A program made the position numbers and the translations under genes. Below the pieces are notes generated by a model. The model had not been told where the DNA came from. It made no database searches and saw only the letters and a list, made by a program, of their open reading frames with translations. From Bradyrhizobium sp. MOS003 (GTDB taxonomy: Bacteria; Pseudomonadota; Alphaproteobacteria; Rhizobiales; Xanthobacteraceae), in the NCBI RefSeq assembly GCF_003020125.1, contig NZ_PYFW01000004.1, positions 310,001 through 374,000 on the forward strand: DNA of 64,000 nucleotides, written 5' to 3'. Below are positions 33,742 through 42,138 of the stretch, in pieces. The first letter of the stretch is position 1. The number at the start of each line of letters is the position of its first letter.

Positions 33742-36700
33742 CACTGCATCCCCTCGGTCGCGCCCGCGACCGGCGGACCTCCTGGCTCGGCCGGCGGCAG
33801 CGCGCGCTCGAGGCGGCGGTTGATACGGTCGAGCGCGAGGTAGATCACGGGCGTGGTGTAGAGCGTGAGCAACTGGCTCAGCAGCAGGCCGCCGATGATA
33901 GAGATGCCGAGCGGGAAGCGCAGCTCGGCGCCGGTGCCGCTCTCGATTGCGAGCGGCAGCGCGCCGAACAGCGCCGCCAGCGTCGTCATCATGATCGGAC
34001 GGAAGCGCAAGAGGCAGGCCTGCACGATCGCCTCCTGCGGCGACATGCCCTGGTTCCGTTCGGCATCGAGCGCGAAGTCGATCATCATGATCGCGTTCTT
34101 CTTGACGATGCCCATCAGCAGGATGATGCCGATCAGGCCGATCACCGAGAGGTCCTGCCCGCACAGCATCAGCGCCAGGATGGCGCCGACGCCGGCCGAG
34201 GGCAGCGTCGAGAGGATCGTGATCGGGTGGATGTAGCTCTCATAGAGCACGCCCAGCACGATGTAGATCGTGATCACGGCGGCGAGCAGCAGCCATGGCT
34301 GCCCGGCGAGCGCCTTGGCGAATTCTGCGGCGTCGCCGGAATAGACGCCGACGATGCTGTTGGGCATTTCGATGCGGGTCTCGATCGACTTGACCGCTTC
34401 GACCGCATCGCCTAGCGCTGCGCCCGGCGCGAGGTTGAAGCTGAGCGAGATCGACGGGAATTGCGCCTGGTGGGAGATCGCCAGCGGCGCGGTGGTGCGC
34501 TTCAGCGTCGCCACGGCCGACAGCGGCACCTGCGCGTTGGGCGCGCCGGCGGTGGCGCTCGCACCACCCGGCAGATAGAGCTTCGACAGGATCGAGGGAT
34601 CGCGCTGATACATCGGCAGCGCCTCCAGCACGACGCGGTACTGGTTGGCCTGGCCGTAGATGGTCGAGATCTGTCGCTGTGCGAAGGCGTCGTTCAGCGT
34701 GTCGGTGATGGCCTGGAGGCTGACGCCGAGCTGGCCGGCACGCGTGCGGTCGACATCGAGCTGCGCGCGCAGGCCGCCTTCCTGGGCCTCCGAGGAGACA
34801 TCGCGGAAGAGCGGATCGCGCCGCATCTCCGCCACTAGCTTGCGCGCCCATTCCGACACCAGGGCCGCATCGGTGCCGGTCAGCGTGTACTGGTATTGCG
34901 AGCGGCTCGACTGAGTCGATATCTGCACGTCCTGCACCGGCTGGAAATAGACGGTCATGCCGGGGATGCCGGCCACCCTCTCCTTCAGCCGGATCACGAC
35001 CGCACTGACATCGTCACGCCGCTCGCCGCGCGGCTTCAACGACATGACGAGCCGGCCGACATTGGTGGTCGGGTTGACCGAGCCCGCCCCGATCACCGAG
35101 ACCACGCCGGTCACATCGGGATCGGCCTTGATGGCATCGGCGACCTCGGTCTGCCGCTTCTGCATTTCCGCGAACGAGACGTCGGGCCCCGCCTCCGTCA
35201 CTGCCGTGATCGAGGCGGTGTCCTGCAGCGGCAGGAAGCCTTTCGGCGCGACGACGTAGAGGACGAGGGTCGCGATCAGCGTGGCGAAGGTCACGACCAG
35301 AGTCATGCGCTGGTGCTGCAACACCACCAGCAGCGTGCGGTGGTAGGCCTCGACGGTGCGGTCGATGAAGCGGCTGATGGCGGCAAGGCCCGGCACCGCA
35401 AGCTCCTCATGCGCGTGCTTGAGCAGGCGCGAACACATCATCGGCGTCAGCGTCAGCGAGACCACGGCCGAGGTCACGACCGCGATCGTCAGTGTCAGCG
35501 CGAATTCGCGGAACATGCGCCCGACGAGGCCCGACATGAACAGGAGCGGGATGAACACCGCGATCAGCGACACCGTCAGCGAGATCACGGTGAAGCCGAT
35601 CTCGCTGGCGCCCTTCAGCGAGGCCTCCATCGCGCTGTCGCCGTTCTCCATGTGGCGGACGATGTTCTCGATCATGACGATGGCGTCGTCGACGACAAAG
35701 CCGGTGCCGATCGTGAGTGCCATCAGCGACAGATTGTCGAGGCTGAAGCCGGCGAAATACATGATGCCGAAGCTGGTGATCAGCGACAGCGGCAGCGCCA
35801 CGCCGGCGATAAGGGTCGCCCGCAGCGAGCGCAGGAACAGCAGCACCACCAGCGTCACCAGCACGACACTGAGAACCAGCGTGAACTGCACGTCGTGGAC
35901 CGAGGCGCGGATGGTTACGGTGCGGTCGGAGACGATGGTGAGGTTCACACCGGCCGGGATCGCGCGCTGCACTTTGGGGATTTCGGCGCGGATCTGGCTG
36001 ACGACGTCGATGACATTGGCGCCGGGCTGGCGCTGGATGTCGATGATGACGGCCGGCGTGCCCTGGTACCAGCCGCCCGTGCGGTCGTTTTCCAGGCCGT
36101 CGACGATCTGCGCGACGTCGGCGATGGTGACCGGCGAGCCGTTGCGGTAGGCGATGATGATCGGCTTGTAGGCGTCGGCGGCGGCGATCTGGTCGTTGGC
36201 TGCGATGATGTAGGCCTGCTGGGCGCCATCGAGCGAGCCCTTCGGCCCGGAAACGTTGGCATTGGCAATCGCGGCACGCAAGTCCTCCATGGCGATGCCG
36301 TAGGCAGCGAGCCGTGCGAGATCCGCCTGGATGCGGACTGCCGGCTTCAGCCCGCCCAGCACCGAGACCCGCCCCACCCCGGAAATCTGGCTCAGCCGCT
36401 GCGCCAGCAGCGTATCGGCGATGTCGCTCATCGCCCGCAGCGAGATGGTGTCGGAACGCAGCGCCAGCGTCATCACCGGCGCGTCCGCTGGGTTCACCTT
36501 GGCGTAGGTCGGCGGATAAGGCAGCGTCTTGGGCAGCACGCCCGCCGCGGCATTGATCGCGGCCTGCACGTCCTGGGTCGCGCCGTCGATGTCGCGGTTG
36601 AGATCGAACTGCAGCGATATCTGGCTGACGCCGAAGGAGCTGATCGAATTCATCGCCGACAGCGACGGGATCTGGCCGAGCTGCCGCTCCAGGGGCGCCG

Positions 36701-36890
36701 TGATCAACGAGGCGATCACGTCGGGGCTCGCGCCCGGAAGCTGCGTCGTCACCTGTACGGTCGGGAAATCGACCTGTGGCAGCGCCGAGACCGGCAGCGC
36801 GAAATAGCCCAGCAAGCCGCCGATCAGAAGCGCGATGCCAAGCAGCGAGGTCGCGATGGGACGGCGGATGAAGGGTTCGGAAACACCCAT
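33741..36890 (-). CDS. RND multidrug efflux transporter, first subunit (MdtB-like)
   Basis: A 1049-residue RND pump subunit with SEPFIRRPIATSLLGIALLIGG at the N terminus, PQVDFPTVQV after helix 1 and DDAIVMIENIVRH in helix 4. It is clearly homologous to, but not a recent copy of, the next gene. The periplasmic adaptor gene ends 37 nt upstream, and the second RND gene overlaps its stop. The gene order OMF-adaptor-RND-RND matches MdtABC-type pumps, which extrude bile salts, novobiocin and similar compounds in enterics; the rhizobial substrate is unknown and plant flavonoids or phenolics are a reasonable guess. Confidence 0.93.
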   Translation of the reverse strand: MGVSEPFIRRPIATSLLGIALLIGGLLGYFALPVSALPQVDFPTVQVTTQLPGASPDVIASLITAPLERQLGQIPSLSAMNSISSFGVSQISLQFDLNRDIDGATQDVQAAINAAAGVLPKTLPYPPTYAKVNPADAPVMTLALRSDTISLRAMSDIADTLLAQRLSQISGVGRVSVLGGLKPAVRIQADLARLAAYGIAMEDLRAAIANANVSGPKGSLDGAQQAYIIAANDQIAAADAYKPIIIAYRNGSPVTIADVAQIVDGLENDRTGGWYQGTPAVIIDIQRQPGANVIDVVSQIRAEIPKVQRAIPAGVNLTIVSDRTVTIRASVHDVQFTLVLSVVLVTLVVLLFLRSLRATLIAGVALPLSLITSFGIMYFAGFSLDNLSLMALTIGTGFVVDDAIVMIENIVRHMENGDSAMEASLKGASEIGFTVISLTVSLIAVFIPLLFMSGLVGRMFREFALTLTIAVVTSAVVSLTLTPMMCSRLLKHAHEELAVPGLAAISRFIDRTVEAYHRTLLVVLQHQRMTLVVTFATLIATLVLYVVAPKGFLPLQDTASITAVTEAGPDVSFAEMQKRQTEVADAIKADPDVTGVVSVIGAGSVNPTTNVGRLVMSLKPRGERRDDVSAVVIRLKERVAGIPGMTVYFQPVQDVQISTQSSRSQYQYTLTGTDAALVSEWARKLVAEMRRDPLFRDVSSEAQEGGLRAQLDVDRTRAGQLGVSLQAITDTLNDAFAQRQISTIYGQANQYRVVLEALPMYQRDPSILSKLYLPGGASATAGAPNAQVPLSAVATLKRTTAPLAISHQAQFPSISLSFNLAPGAALGDAVEAVKSIETRIEMPNSIVGVYSGDAAEFAKALAGQPWLLLAAVITIYIVLGVLYESYIHPITILSTLPSAGVGAILALMLCGQDLSVIGLIGIILLMGIVKKNAIMMIDFALDAERNQGMSPQEAIVQACLLRFRPIMMTTLAALFGALPLAIESGTGAELRFPLGISIIGGLLLSQLLTLYTTPVIYLALDRINRRLERALPPAEPGGPPVAGATEGMQ

Positions 36891-36927
36891 GGGATCTGCC
36901 TACCGCGTCAAGCGGCTGTTGTCGGGA

Positions 36928-38322
36928 TCATGGCTGTTTGGCTCCACTCCCCGATGCACCAGGCCCTGGTGCCGGCCCGGTCTGTCCCTTCAGGTCGCCC
37001 TCGCTGCTCTTGCGCTTGGCGCGGAACTCGCTGTCCTTACCCTGTCCGTCCTTCTGACCCTCCTTGGCGCCGTCCTTCTGGCCCTCCGGCCCACGCGAGC
37101 GCTTGCGCGGGGCGAGATCGGCCGACGGGGTCTGGTCGTCGCGGCCGATAGTCACCTTGGAGCCGTCGGATAGATTGGCGAAGCCCGTGGTGACGACCCT
37201 GTCGGTCGCCGACAGGCCGTTGGCAATCACGGCGTCGTGCTCGTTCTGCTGGATCACCGTCACGGGCTTGGCCGAGACGATATTGTCCTCGCCGATGACA
37301 TAGCTGAATGTCCCGATCGGGCCGCGCTGCACGGCCGATGTCGGCACCACCAACGCCTGCATCAGCGTCTCGACCTTGAGGCGGACATTGACGAACTGGC
37401 CCGGCCAGAGCTGGTAGCTGGCGTTGGGAAATTCCGCCTTGAGCTTGAGCGTGCCGGTGGTCTGGTCGACCTGGTTGTCGATGCCGGTGAGCTTGCCGGT
37501 GTCGATCACCGTGACGCCGTCGTTGCCGAACACATCGACTGCGAGCGAACCCTTGGCGGCCGCGGCATTGACGCGCATGATCTGTTGCTGCGGCAGGCTG
37601 AACCACACCGCGATCGGCTGCAATTGCGTGATCACCACGAGCCCCGTAGTGTCGGAGGCGTGGACGATGTTGCCCTGGTCGACCTGGCGCAGGCCGGCGC
37701 GTCCCGAGATCGGCGCCACGATCTTGGTATAGCTCAGCGTCGCCGCCGCGTTGTCGATCGCAGCCTGGTCGGCCTTGACCAGCGCCTCGGTCTGCGCGAC
37801 CAGCGCGCGCTGGGTGTCCGCCTGCTGCTTGGAGCCGGCATTGGAGGCAGCGAGCTGCTCATACCGTGTCAGGTCGATGCGCTGGTTGGCGAGCTGGGCC
37901 TGATCCTGCGCCTTCTTGGCGACCGCCTGGTCGTAGGTGGCCTGGTAGAGCGCGGGATCGATCTCGCCGAGCACGTCGCCTTTCTTGACGTCCTGGCCTT
38001 CGGTAAACTTCACGGCGATCAGCTTGCCGTCGACCTGCGAGCGCACGGTCACGGTGTTGAGCGCGCGGATCGCGCCGACGCCGTCGAGATAGACAGGAAC
38101 GTCCTGGATGCGCGGCGTCGCCGCCAGCACCGGCACCGGCAGATCGGGCCGCTGGTTGCGGCCGTTCGCCTGCTGCGGCTGCTGATGCCAGACGGTCCAG
38201 CCGTAATAACCGAGCCCGCCGAGGATCGCGAGCGTGATCAGGGTCATGATGAAGCTGCGGCCGCGCGATTTCTTCGCCGTGCCCTGCTCTACGCCTTGCT
38301 TGTTATCCGGCTTAAAGAGCAT
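36928..38322 (-). CDS. RND periplasmic adaptor (membrane fusion protein)
   Basis: A 464-residue adaptor linking the RND trimer to the outer-membrane channel. After a cytosolic start, one membrane helix (about residues 25-45) leads to the lipoyl, coiled-hairpin and barrel domains: VTVRSQVDGKLIAVKFTEGQDVKKGDVLGEID is the first lipoyl half and IVAPISGRAGLRQVDQGNIV the second. The last 60 residues are a charged, repetitive tail (GQKDGAKEGQKDGQGKD), unusual for the family and possibly disordered. ATG at 38322 overlaps the end of the preceding outer-membrane gene by 11 nt. Confidence 0.93.
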   Translation of the reverse strand: MLFKPDNKQGVEQGTAKKSRGRSFIMTLITLAILGGLGYYGWTVWHQQPQQANGRNQRPDLPVPVLAATPRIQDVPVYLDGVGAIRALNTVTVRSQVDGKLIAVKFTEGQDVKKGDVLGEIDPALYQATYDQAVAKKAQDQAQLANQRIDLTRYEQLAASNAGSKQQADTQRALVAQTEALVKADQAAIDNAAATLSYTKIVAPISGRAGLRQVDQGNIVHASDTTGLVVITQLQPIAVWFSLPQQQIMRVNAAAAKGSLAVDVFGNDGVTVIDTGKLTGIDNQVDQTTGTLKLKAEFPNASYQLWPGQFVNVRLKVETLMQALVVPTSAVQRGPIGTFSYVIGEDNIVSAKPVTVIQQNEHDAVIANGLSATDRVVTTGFANLSDGSKVTIGRDDQTPSADLAPRKRSRGPEGQKDGAKEGQKDGQGKDSEFRAKRKSSEGDLKGQTGPAPGPGASGSGAKQP

Positions 38323-39799
38323 TGACCGGTTTCTCCATGCGCGGCTCCCAGCCACCACCGAGCGCCTGATACAGGCTGACGATGGCGAGCAAGCGGGCCA
38401 GTTGCGCCTGTGACAGCGCGTCTTCCGCCTGGAACAGGGTCAGTTGAGTGTTGAGCACGGTCACGATGTCGGCGGTGCCGGCGCGCAATTGCTGCTCGGC
38501 GAGATCGAAGGCGCGCCGCGAGGCCGTGACGACATCGCGCTGCAATTGAAGCTTGATCGTGGTCTGCTTGATCGAGAACAGCGCATTGTCGACGTCGGCA
38601 AAGGACTGAATGATCGTCTTGCGATAGGTCTGGAGCAACTCGTCCTGCCGGGCCTTGGCGAACTCGAAATTGCCGAGGATCTTGCCACCGTCGAAGATCG
38701 GTTGCGTAGCGCTGCCGACGAGCTGGAAGAAGGCCGCATGGGGCTGGAACAGCGAGACCAGGGCCGAGCTCTGATAGCCGCCATTGCCCGTAAGCTGGAT
38801 GGTCGGAAAGAACTGCGCGCGTGCGTTGCCGATATTCGCCGTTGCCGAGGCGAGCTGCGCCTCCTGCCGGCGAATATCCGGCCGCTGCGTCAGCAGCTCC
38901 GACGGCAGGCCGGGCGTCACGCGCGGGATCGCGATCCGGTCCAGCGAGCCGCCAAGCACGCGCACGCTTTCCGGCGGGCGCGAGACCAGCACGGCGAGTG
39001 CGTTGACGTTCTGGTCGAGCGTCTGGCGCAGTGGCGGCACCAGGGCCTTCTGGTTGGCAAGCACGCTCTCCTGCTGGGCAACGTCGAGATCGGTGCCTGT
39101 GCCGGCCTTGCGCCGCTCCCTCACGGCATCGAGGATGCGCTGCGCGCTCGCTATGTTGCGCTGTGAGGTCCTAATGCGGTCCTGCGAGGACAGCACCTGG
39201 AAATAGGCATTGGCGACGGCCGCGAGCGTCGTCAGCGCGACGGTGTCACGGTCGAAACGGTTGGCGTTCGCCGTCTCCTCAGCCGTCTGAAGCGCATCCC
39301 GGTTCTGACCCCAGAAGTCGAGCTGGTAGCTCGCGCTCAGCGATGCCTGGTAGTTGACGACCTCGCGGCCACCATTGGTAAGCCCTGAAGCGGAGGAGCC
39401 GGAGGTGCGCGAATAGGCCTCCTGCCCGGTGCCGGACAAGCTCGGCAGCAGCGCCGCGCCCGCCTGCCGGGCCTGGGCGTCAGCCTGGACGATGCGCGCC
39501 ACTGCGGCGGCGATGTCGAGATTGACGGTCTGCGCCTCCTCCATCAGCTGCGTCAGCTCCCTGGAGCGGAAGCTGCGCCACCAATCCAGCGACGGCGGCG
39601 CATCCGCCTTCCCGGCATATTTGTACTGCGTGGGAACATTGAGGGCGGGATCGGGGAGATCCTGGGTCAGCACGCAAGCGCTGGAACCGACGGCGAGGCA
39701 CACCACCGCAAGCCAGCGCGCCGCGCGCAACGTCGTCCGGGATGCAGAACCTTCAGACCGCTGCACGGCGATCCCAGGAACATCCTGTGTCACATCCAT
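38312..39799 (-). CDS. Outer-membrane efflux lipoprotein, NodT family
   Basis: A 495-residue outer-membrane channel of the NodT/OprM type. The N terminus has a signal peptide with a lipobox ending GSSAC (cysteine about residue 42), so the mature protein is probably lipid-anchored. Two outer-membrane efflux protein repeats follow, with PSLSGTGQEAYSRTSGSS and FFPTIQLTGNGGYQSSALVS as matching membrane-strand segments. It is first in the four-gene efflux operon, an uncommon position, and overlaps the adaptor gene. The region upstream holds a perfect palindrome that may control the whole operon. Confidence 0.92.
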   Translation of the reverse strand: MDVTQDVPGIAVQRSEGSASRTTLRAARWLAVVCLAVGSSACVLTQDLPDPALNVPTQYKYAGKADAPPSLDWWRSFRSRELTQLMEEAQTVNLDIAAAVARIVQADAQARQAGAALLPSLSGTGQEAYSRTSGSSASGLTNGGREVVNYQASLSASYQLDFWGQNRDALQTAEETANANRFDRDTVALTTLAAVANAYFQVLSSQDRIRTSQRNIASAQRILDAVRERRKAGTGTDLDVAQQESVLANQKALVPPLRQTLDQNVNALAVLVSRPPESVRVLGGSLDRIAIPRVTPGLPSELLTQRPDIRRQEAQLASATANIGNARAQFFPTIQLTGNGGYQSSALVSLFQPHAAFFQLVGSATQPIFDGGKILGNFEFAKARQDELLQTYRKTIIQSFADVDNALFSIKQTTIKLQLQRDVVTASRRAFDLAEQQLRAGTADIVTVLNTQLTLFQAEDALSQAQLARLLAIVSLYQALGGGWEPRMEKPVNAL

Positions 39800-39916
39800 C
39801 CCCCGCCGGGCAGATCGAACCGCCGCGCAGCCGGATTAACCGATTCGCGGCGGGACATTCGGGGGTCTTTGGACAACTCATTCACAGGCGGCGATGCTTT
39901 CTGCGGAACCTCAAAA

Positions 39917-39922
39917 ATCATA
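39917..39922 (-). promoter_or_regulatory. Candidate -10 element of the efflux operon
   Basis: TATGAT reads on the - strand about 118 nt upstream of the OMF start codon, preceded by TAG. No good -35 hexamer lies at the usual spacing; that position is occupied by the palindrome at 39937-39959, which suggests regulator-dependent initiation. Confidence 0.4.
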
Positions 39923-39936
39923 CTAGCCGGGCGCCG

Positions 39937-39959
39937 AACTGCGGGACAGTCCCGCAGTT
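39937..39959. promoter_or_regulatory. Perfect 23-bp palindrome upstream of the efflux operon
   Basis: AACTGCGGGAC and GTCCCGCAGTT are exact inverted repeats around one central base. It lies 138 bp before the outer-membrane channel gene, immediately upstream of a TATGAT box. The size and symmetry fit a dimeric operator of the TetR or GntR kind. No regulator gene is adjacent. Confidence 0.65.
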
Positions 39960-40281
39960 GCGAGATGGCCACGCAAGCGAAGTAGGACGAACCACTTCAA
40001 ATTCGAAAGGTAATTGTCTTGCAGTGGTTTCTCTCATTTTGAAGCATCGGAATGCACAATCAAGCTTACCAAGATTTCATGTGATATTGGTGCCACAGCG
40101 ACACCTGGGCCTTTCCATCGACCGCACCCCGGTCGCGCCCCCTGCCTGCGAAATCCCACAAGCGCCTCAATCTCCGAGAGAAGGCCGTTCTTCGAGCAGA
40201 TGCGATTACGGCATCCGGGCCATCCACAGCCATCGAGGACGGGAAGTTCGCTCTTGGCAAAAAGAGGTCGCGAGGAGGCCG
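39960..40281. other. Gene-free stretch between the efflux operon and cysK
   Basis: I see no convincing gene here. The cysK transcript probably begins in this stretch; no riboswitch or clear CysB-like site was recognised. Confidence 0.4.
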
Positions 40282-40512
40282 ATGACGACTGTCATCTTTC
40301 CCGGCCGGACGGAGCGCGGGCATTTCCTCCTCCCGATGTCCCGGCTTGCGGCCGAGCCCATCTTCGCCGGGCGCGTCTCTTGGGAATATCGTTGTTTGAG
40401 CAGAGGTTTCGCTCGGTTTCGCCGCAGCGCAAAAGCCTTCCCCTTTGGCCTCCCAAGCACTACGTTCTGGCCAACCAGATCAACCCCCTTGGTAGCGATT
40501 TCCCCGACATGA
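40282..40512 (+). CDS. Possible small leader gene overlapping the cysK start
   Basis: A 76-residue frame (MTTVIFPGRTERGHFLLPMSR...) starts with GAGGAGG 5 nt before the ATG and ends in TGA overlapping the cysK ATG (ATGA at 40509-40512). The first 36 codons are GC3-rich and look coding; the rest is rich in Phe, Ser and Arg with poorer codon choice. It could be a leader that couples translation into cysK, or a decayed gene. No family is recognised. Confidence 0.3.
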   Translation: MTTVIFPGRTERGHFLLPMSRLAAEPIFAGRVSWEYRCLSRGFARFRRSAKAFPFGLPSTTFWPTRSTPLVAISPT

Positions 40513-41543
40513 TCATTCGAAACGACGTTGTCGAAGCCATCGGCAACACCCCGCTCATCAAGCTGAAGCGCGCCTCGGAATTGACCGGCTGCACCATTCT
40601 CGGCAAGGCCGAGTTCATGAATCCCGGCCAGTCGGTGAAGGATCGCGCCGGCAAATGGATGATCCTCGAGGCCGAGAAGCGCGGCGAGCTCAAGCCCGGC
40701 GGGCTCGTGGTGGAATCGACGGCCGGCAATACCGGCATCGGGCTTGCGGTCGTCGCGAGCGCACGCGGCTACCGCACCCTGATCGTGATCCCGGAGACGC
40801 AGAGCCAAGAAAAGAAGGACTTTCTGAAGCTTTGCGGCGCCGAGCTGCTGGAATCGCCGGCACTGCCCTACTCCAATCCCAACAACTACCAGCATGTCGG
40901 CCGCCGCCTCGCTGACGAGCTGCGCAAGACCGAACCCAATGGCGTGCTGTTCGCGGACCAGTGGAACAATCTCGACAATGCCAAGGCGCATTACGAGTCG
41001 ACAGGACCCGAAATCTGGCAGCAGACCGATGGCAAGGTCGACGGTTTCGTCTGCTCGGTCGGCAGCGGCGGCACGCTCGCCGGCACCAGCCGCTACCTCA
41101 AGGAGAAGAACAAGAACATTCGTATCGCCTGCGCCGACCCGCACGGCGCCGGCATGTTCGAATACTTCAGGACCGGCGATGCCAAGGCGACGCCGGGCGG
41201 CTCGATCACCGAAGGCATCGGCCTCAACCGGGCGACCGCGATCGTCGAGACCGCGAAGGTCGATGACGCCTATCTCGTTCCCGATTCCGAAGCCGTCGGC
41301 GTGATCTATGAGCTGCTGCAGCACGAGGGCCTGTGCCTCGGCGGCTCGACGGGCGTCAACGTCGTGGGCGCGATGCGCCTCGCCAGGCAGCTCGGACCCG
41401 GCAAGACGATCGTCACCGTGCTGTGCGATTCCGGCAGCCGCTATCAGTCCAAGCTGTTCAACGCGGACTTCATGCGCGCCAAGAACCTGCCTGTACCGGA
41501 ATGGCTGGAGAAGCGCAGCAACATCAAGCTGCCGTTCGTCTAG
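40509..41543 (+). CDS. cysK: Cysteine synthase A (O-acetylserine sulfhydrylase)
   Basis: A PLP enzyme joining O-acetylserine and sulfide to make cysteine. The PLP lysine sits in PGQSVKDRAGKW, the phosphate loop is STAGNTGIGLA, and the substrate loop GSGGTLAGTSRYL is present; CDSGSRYQSKLF near the end carries the pyridine-contacting serine region. At 344 residues it is somewhat longer than E. coli CysK, as is usual for this rhizobial type. The ATG at 40509 matches the family start (NDVVEAIGNTPLIKLKR); its own ribosome site is weak, but a small upstream frame ends exactly here. The frame stays open 165 codons upstream without coding character. Confidence 0.93.
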   Translation: MIIRNDVVEAIGNTPLIKLKRASELTGCTILGKAEFMNPGQSVKDRAGKWMILEAEKRGELKPGGLVVESTAGNTGIGLAVVASARGYRTLIVIPETQSQEKKDFLKLCGAELLESPALPYSNPNNYQHVGRRLADELRKTEPNGVLFADQWNNLDNAKAHYESTGPEIWQQTDGKVDGFVCSVGSGGTLAGTSRYLKEKNKNIRIACADPHGAGMFEYFRTGDAKATPGGSITEGIGLNRATAIVETAKVDDAYLVPDSEAVGVIYELLQHEGLCLGGSTGVNVVGAMRLARQLGPGKTIVTVLCDSGSRYQSKLFNADFMRAKNLPVPEWLEKRSNIKLPFV

Positions 41544-41573
41544 AAAGCGAGCGGCACCTCATCTCATCGTGCT

Positions 41574-42002
41574 TCAGGCGTGACGGTCGCGGCTCGGCCA
41601 GAACAACAGCGCCAGCGTCAGCGCGAGATTGACGATGCCGCCGACGATCGTGCCGGTATGATCCTGGCTGACCGCATAGGCGGGAAACCGCGTCGCGACG
41701 ACATAGTCGACGATCATGAGCGCGATCCAGGCCGGGACCACGCAAACCGGGTCCCACCCGATGTCCCGGACGCGCATCGAGTAAAGCGTCATGGTCGCCA
41801 GCGCAAAGAACGCGATCGCTGCGATCATCCCCCAACTCTTCAGGAGATCCGCGGGACGAACATTGGCCGGCGTGATGTCGCGCAGCACGGACATCGCGAC
41901 TGCAAAGCAGATCGCGGTCGTCACCACCGCAAGCACGATCGTGACCAGGAAGAACTGCAAGCGTCCCAGCCGGGTATTGAGGCCGAATACGAGGTCGAGC
42001 AT
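41574..42002 (-). CDS. DUF805-family inner-membrane protein
   Basis: A 142-residue protein with four predicted membrane helices. The first block (GLNTRLGRLQFFL) and the internal SMRVRDIGWDP motif are typical of DUF805, a family with no assigned function. It converges on cysK with 30 nt between the stops and is followed upstream by a 136-nt gap to the GT41 cluster. Confidence 0.85.
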   Translation of the reverse strand: MLDLVFGLNTRLGRLQFFLVTIVLAVVTTAICFAVAMSVLRDITPANVRPADLLKSWGMIAAIAFFALATMTLYSMRVRDIGWDPVCVVPAWIALMIVDYVVATRFPAYAVSQDHTGTIVGGIVNLALTLALLFWPSRDRHA

Positions 42003-42138
42003 TGGCGCACCTTCTGGGTGTCACATGCGCACAGACAGCTTTCGGACCCGTGAAGCGGGCGGCTGCAAGCAGGCTCATGGTTTCCGGAGGACTAAGCCGG
42101 TCCCGGCAATGCGCGGCTTTTGTCTTCGGCGGGCAGCA

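Noticed and set aside
40014..40508. A longer cysK start using the 165 open codons upstream
   Set aside because: The upstream translation has no family resemblance and poor codon character; the family N terminus begins at 40509.
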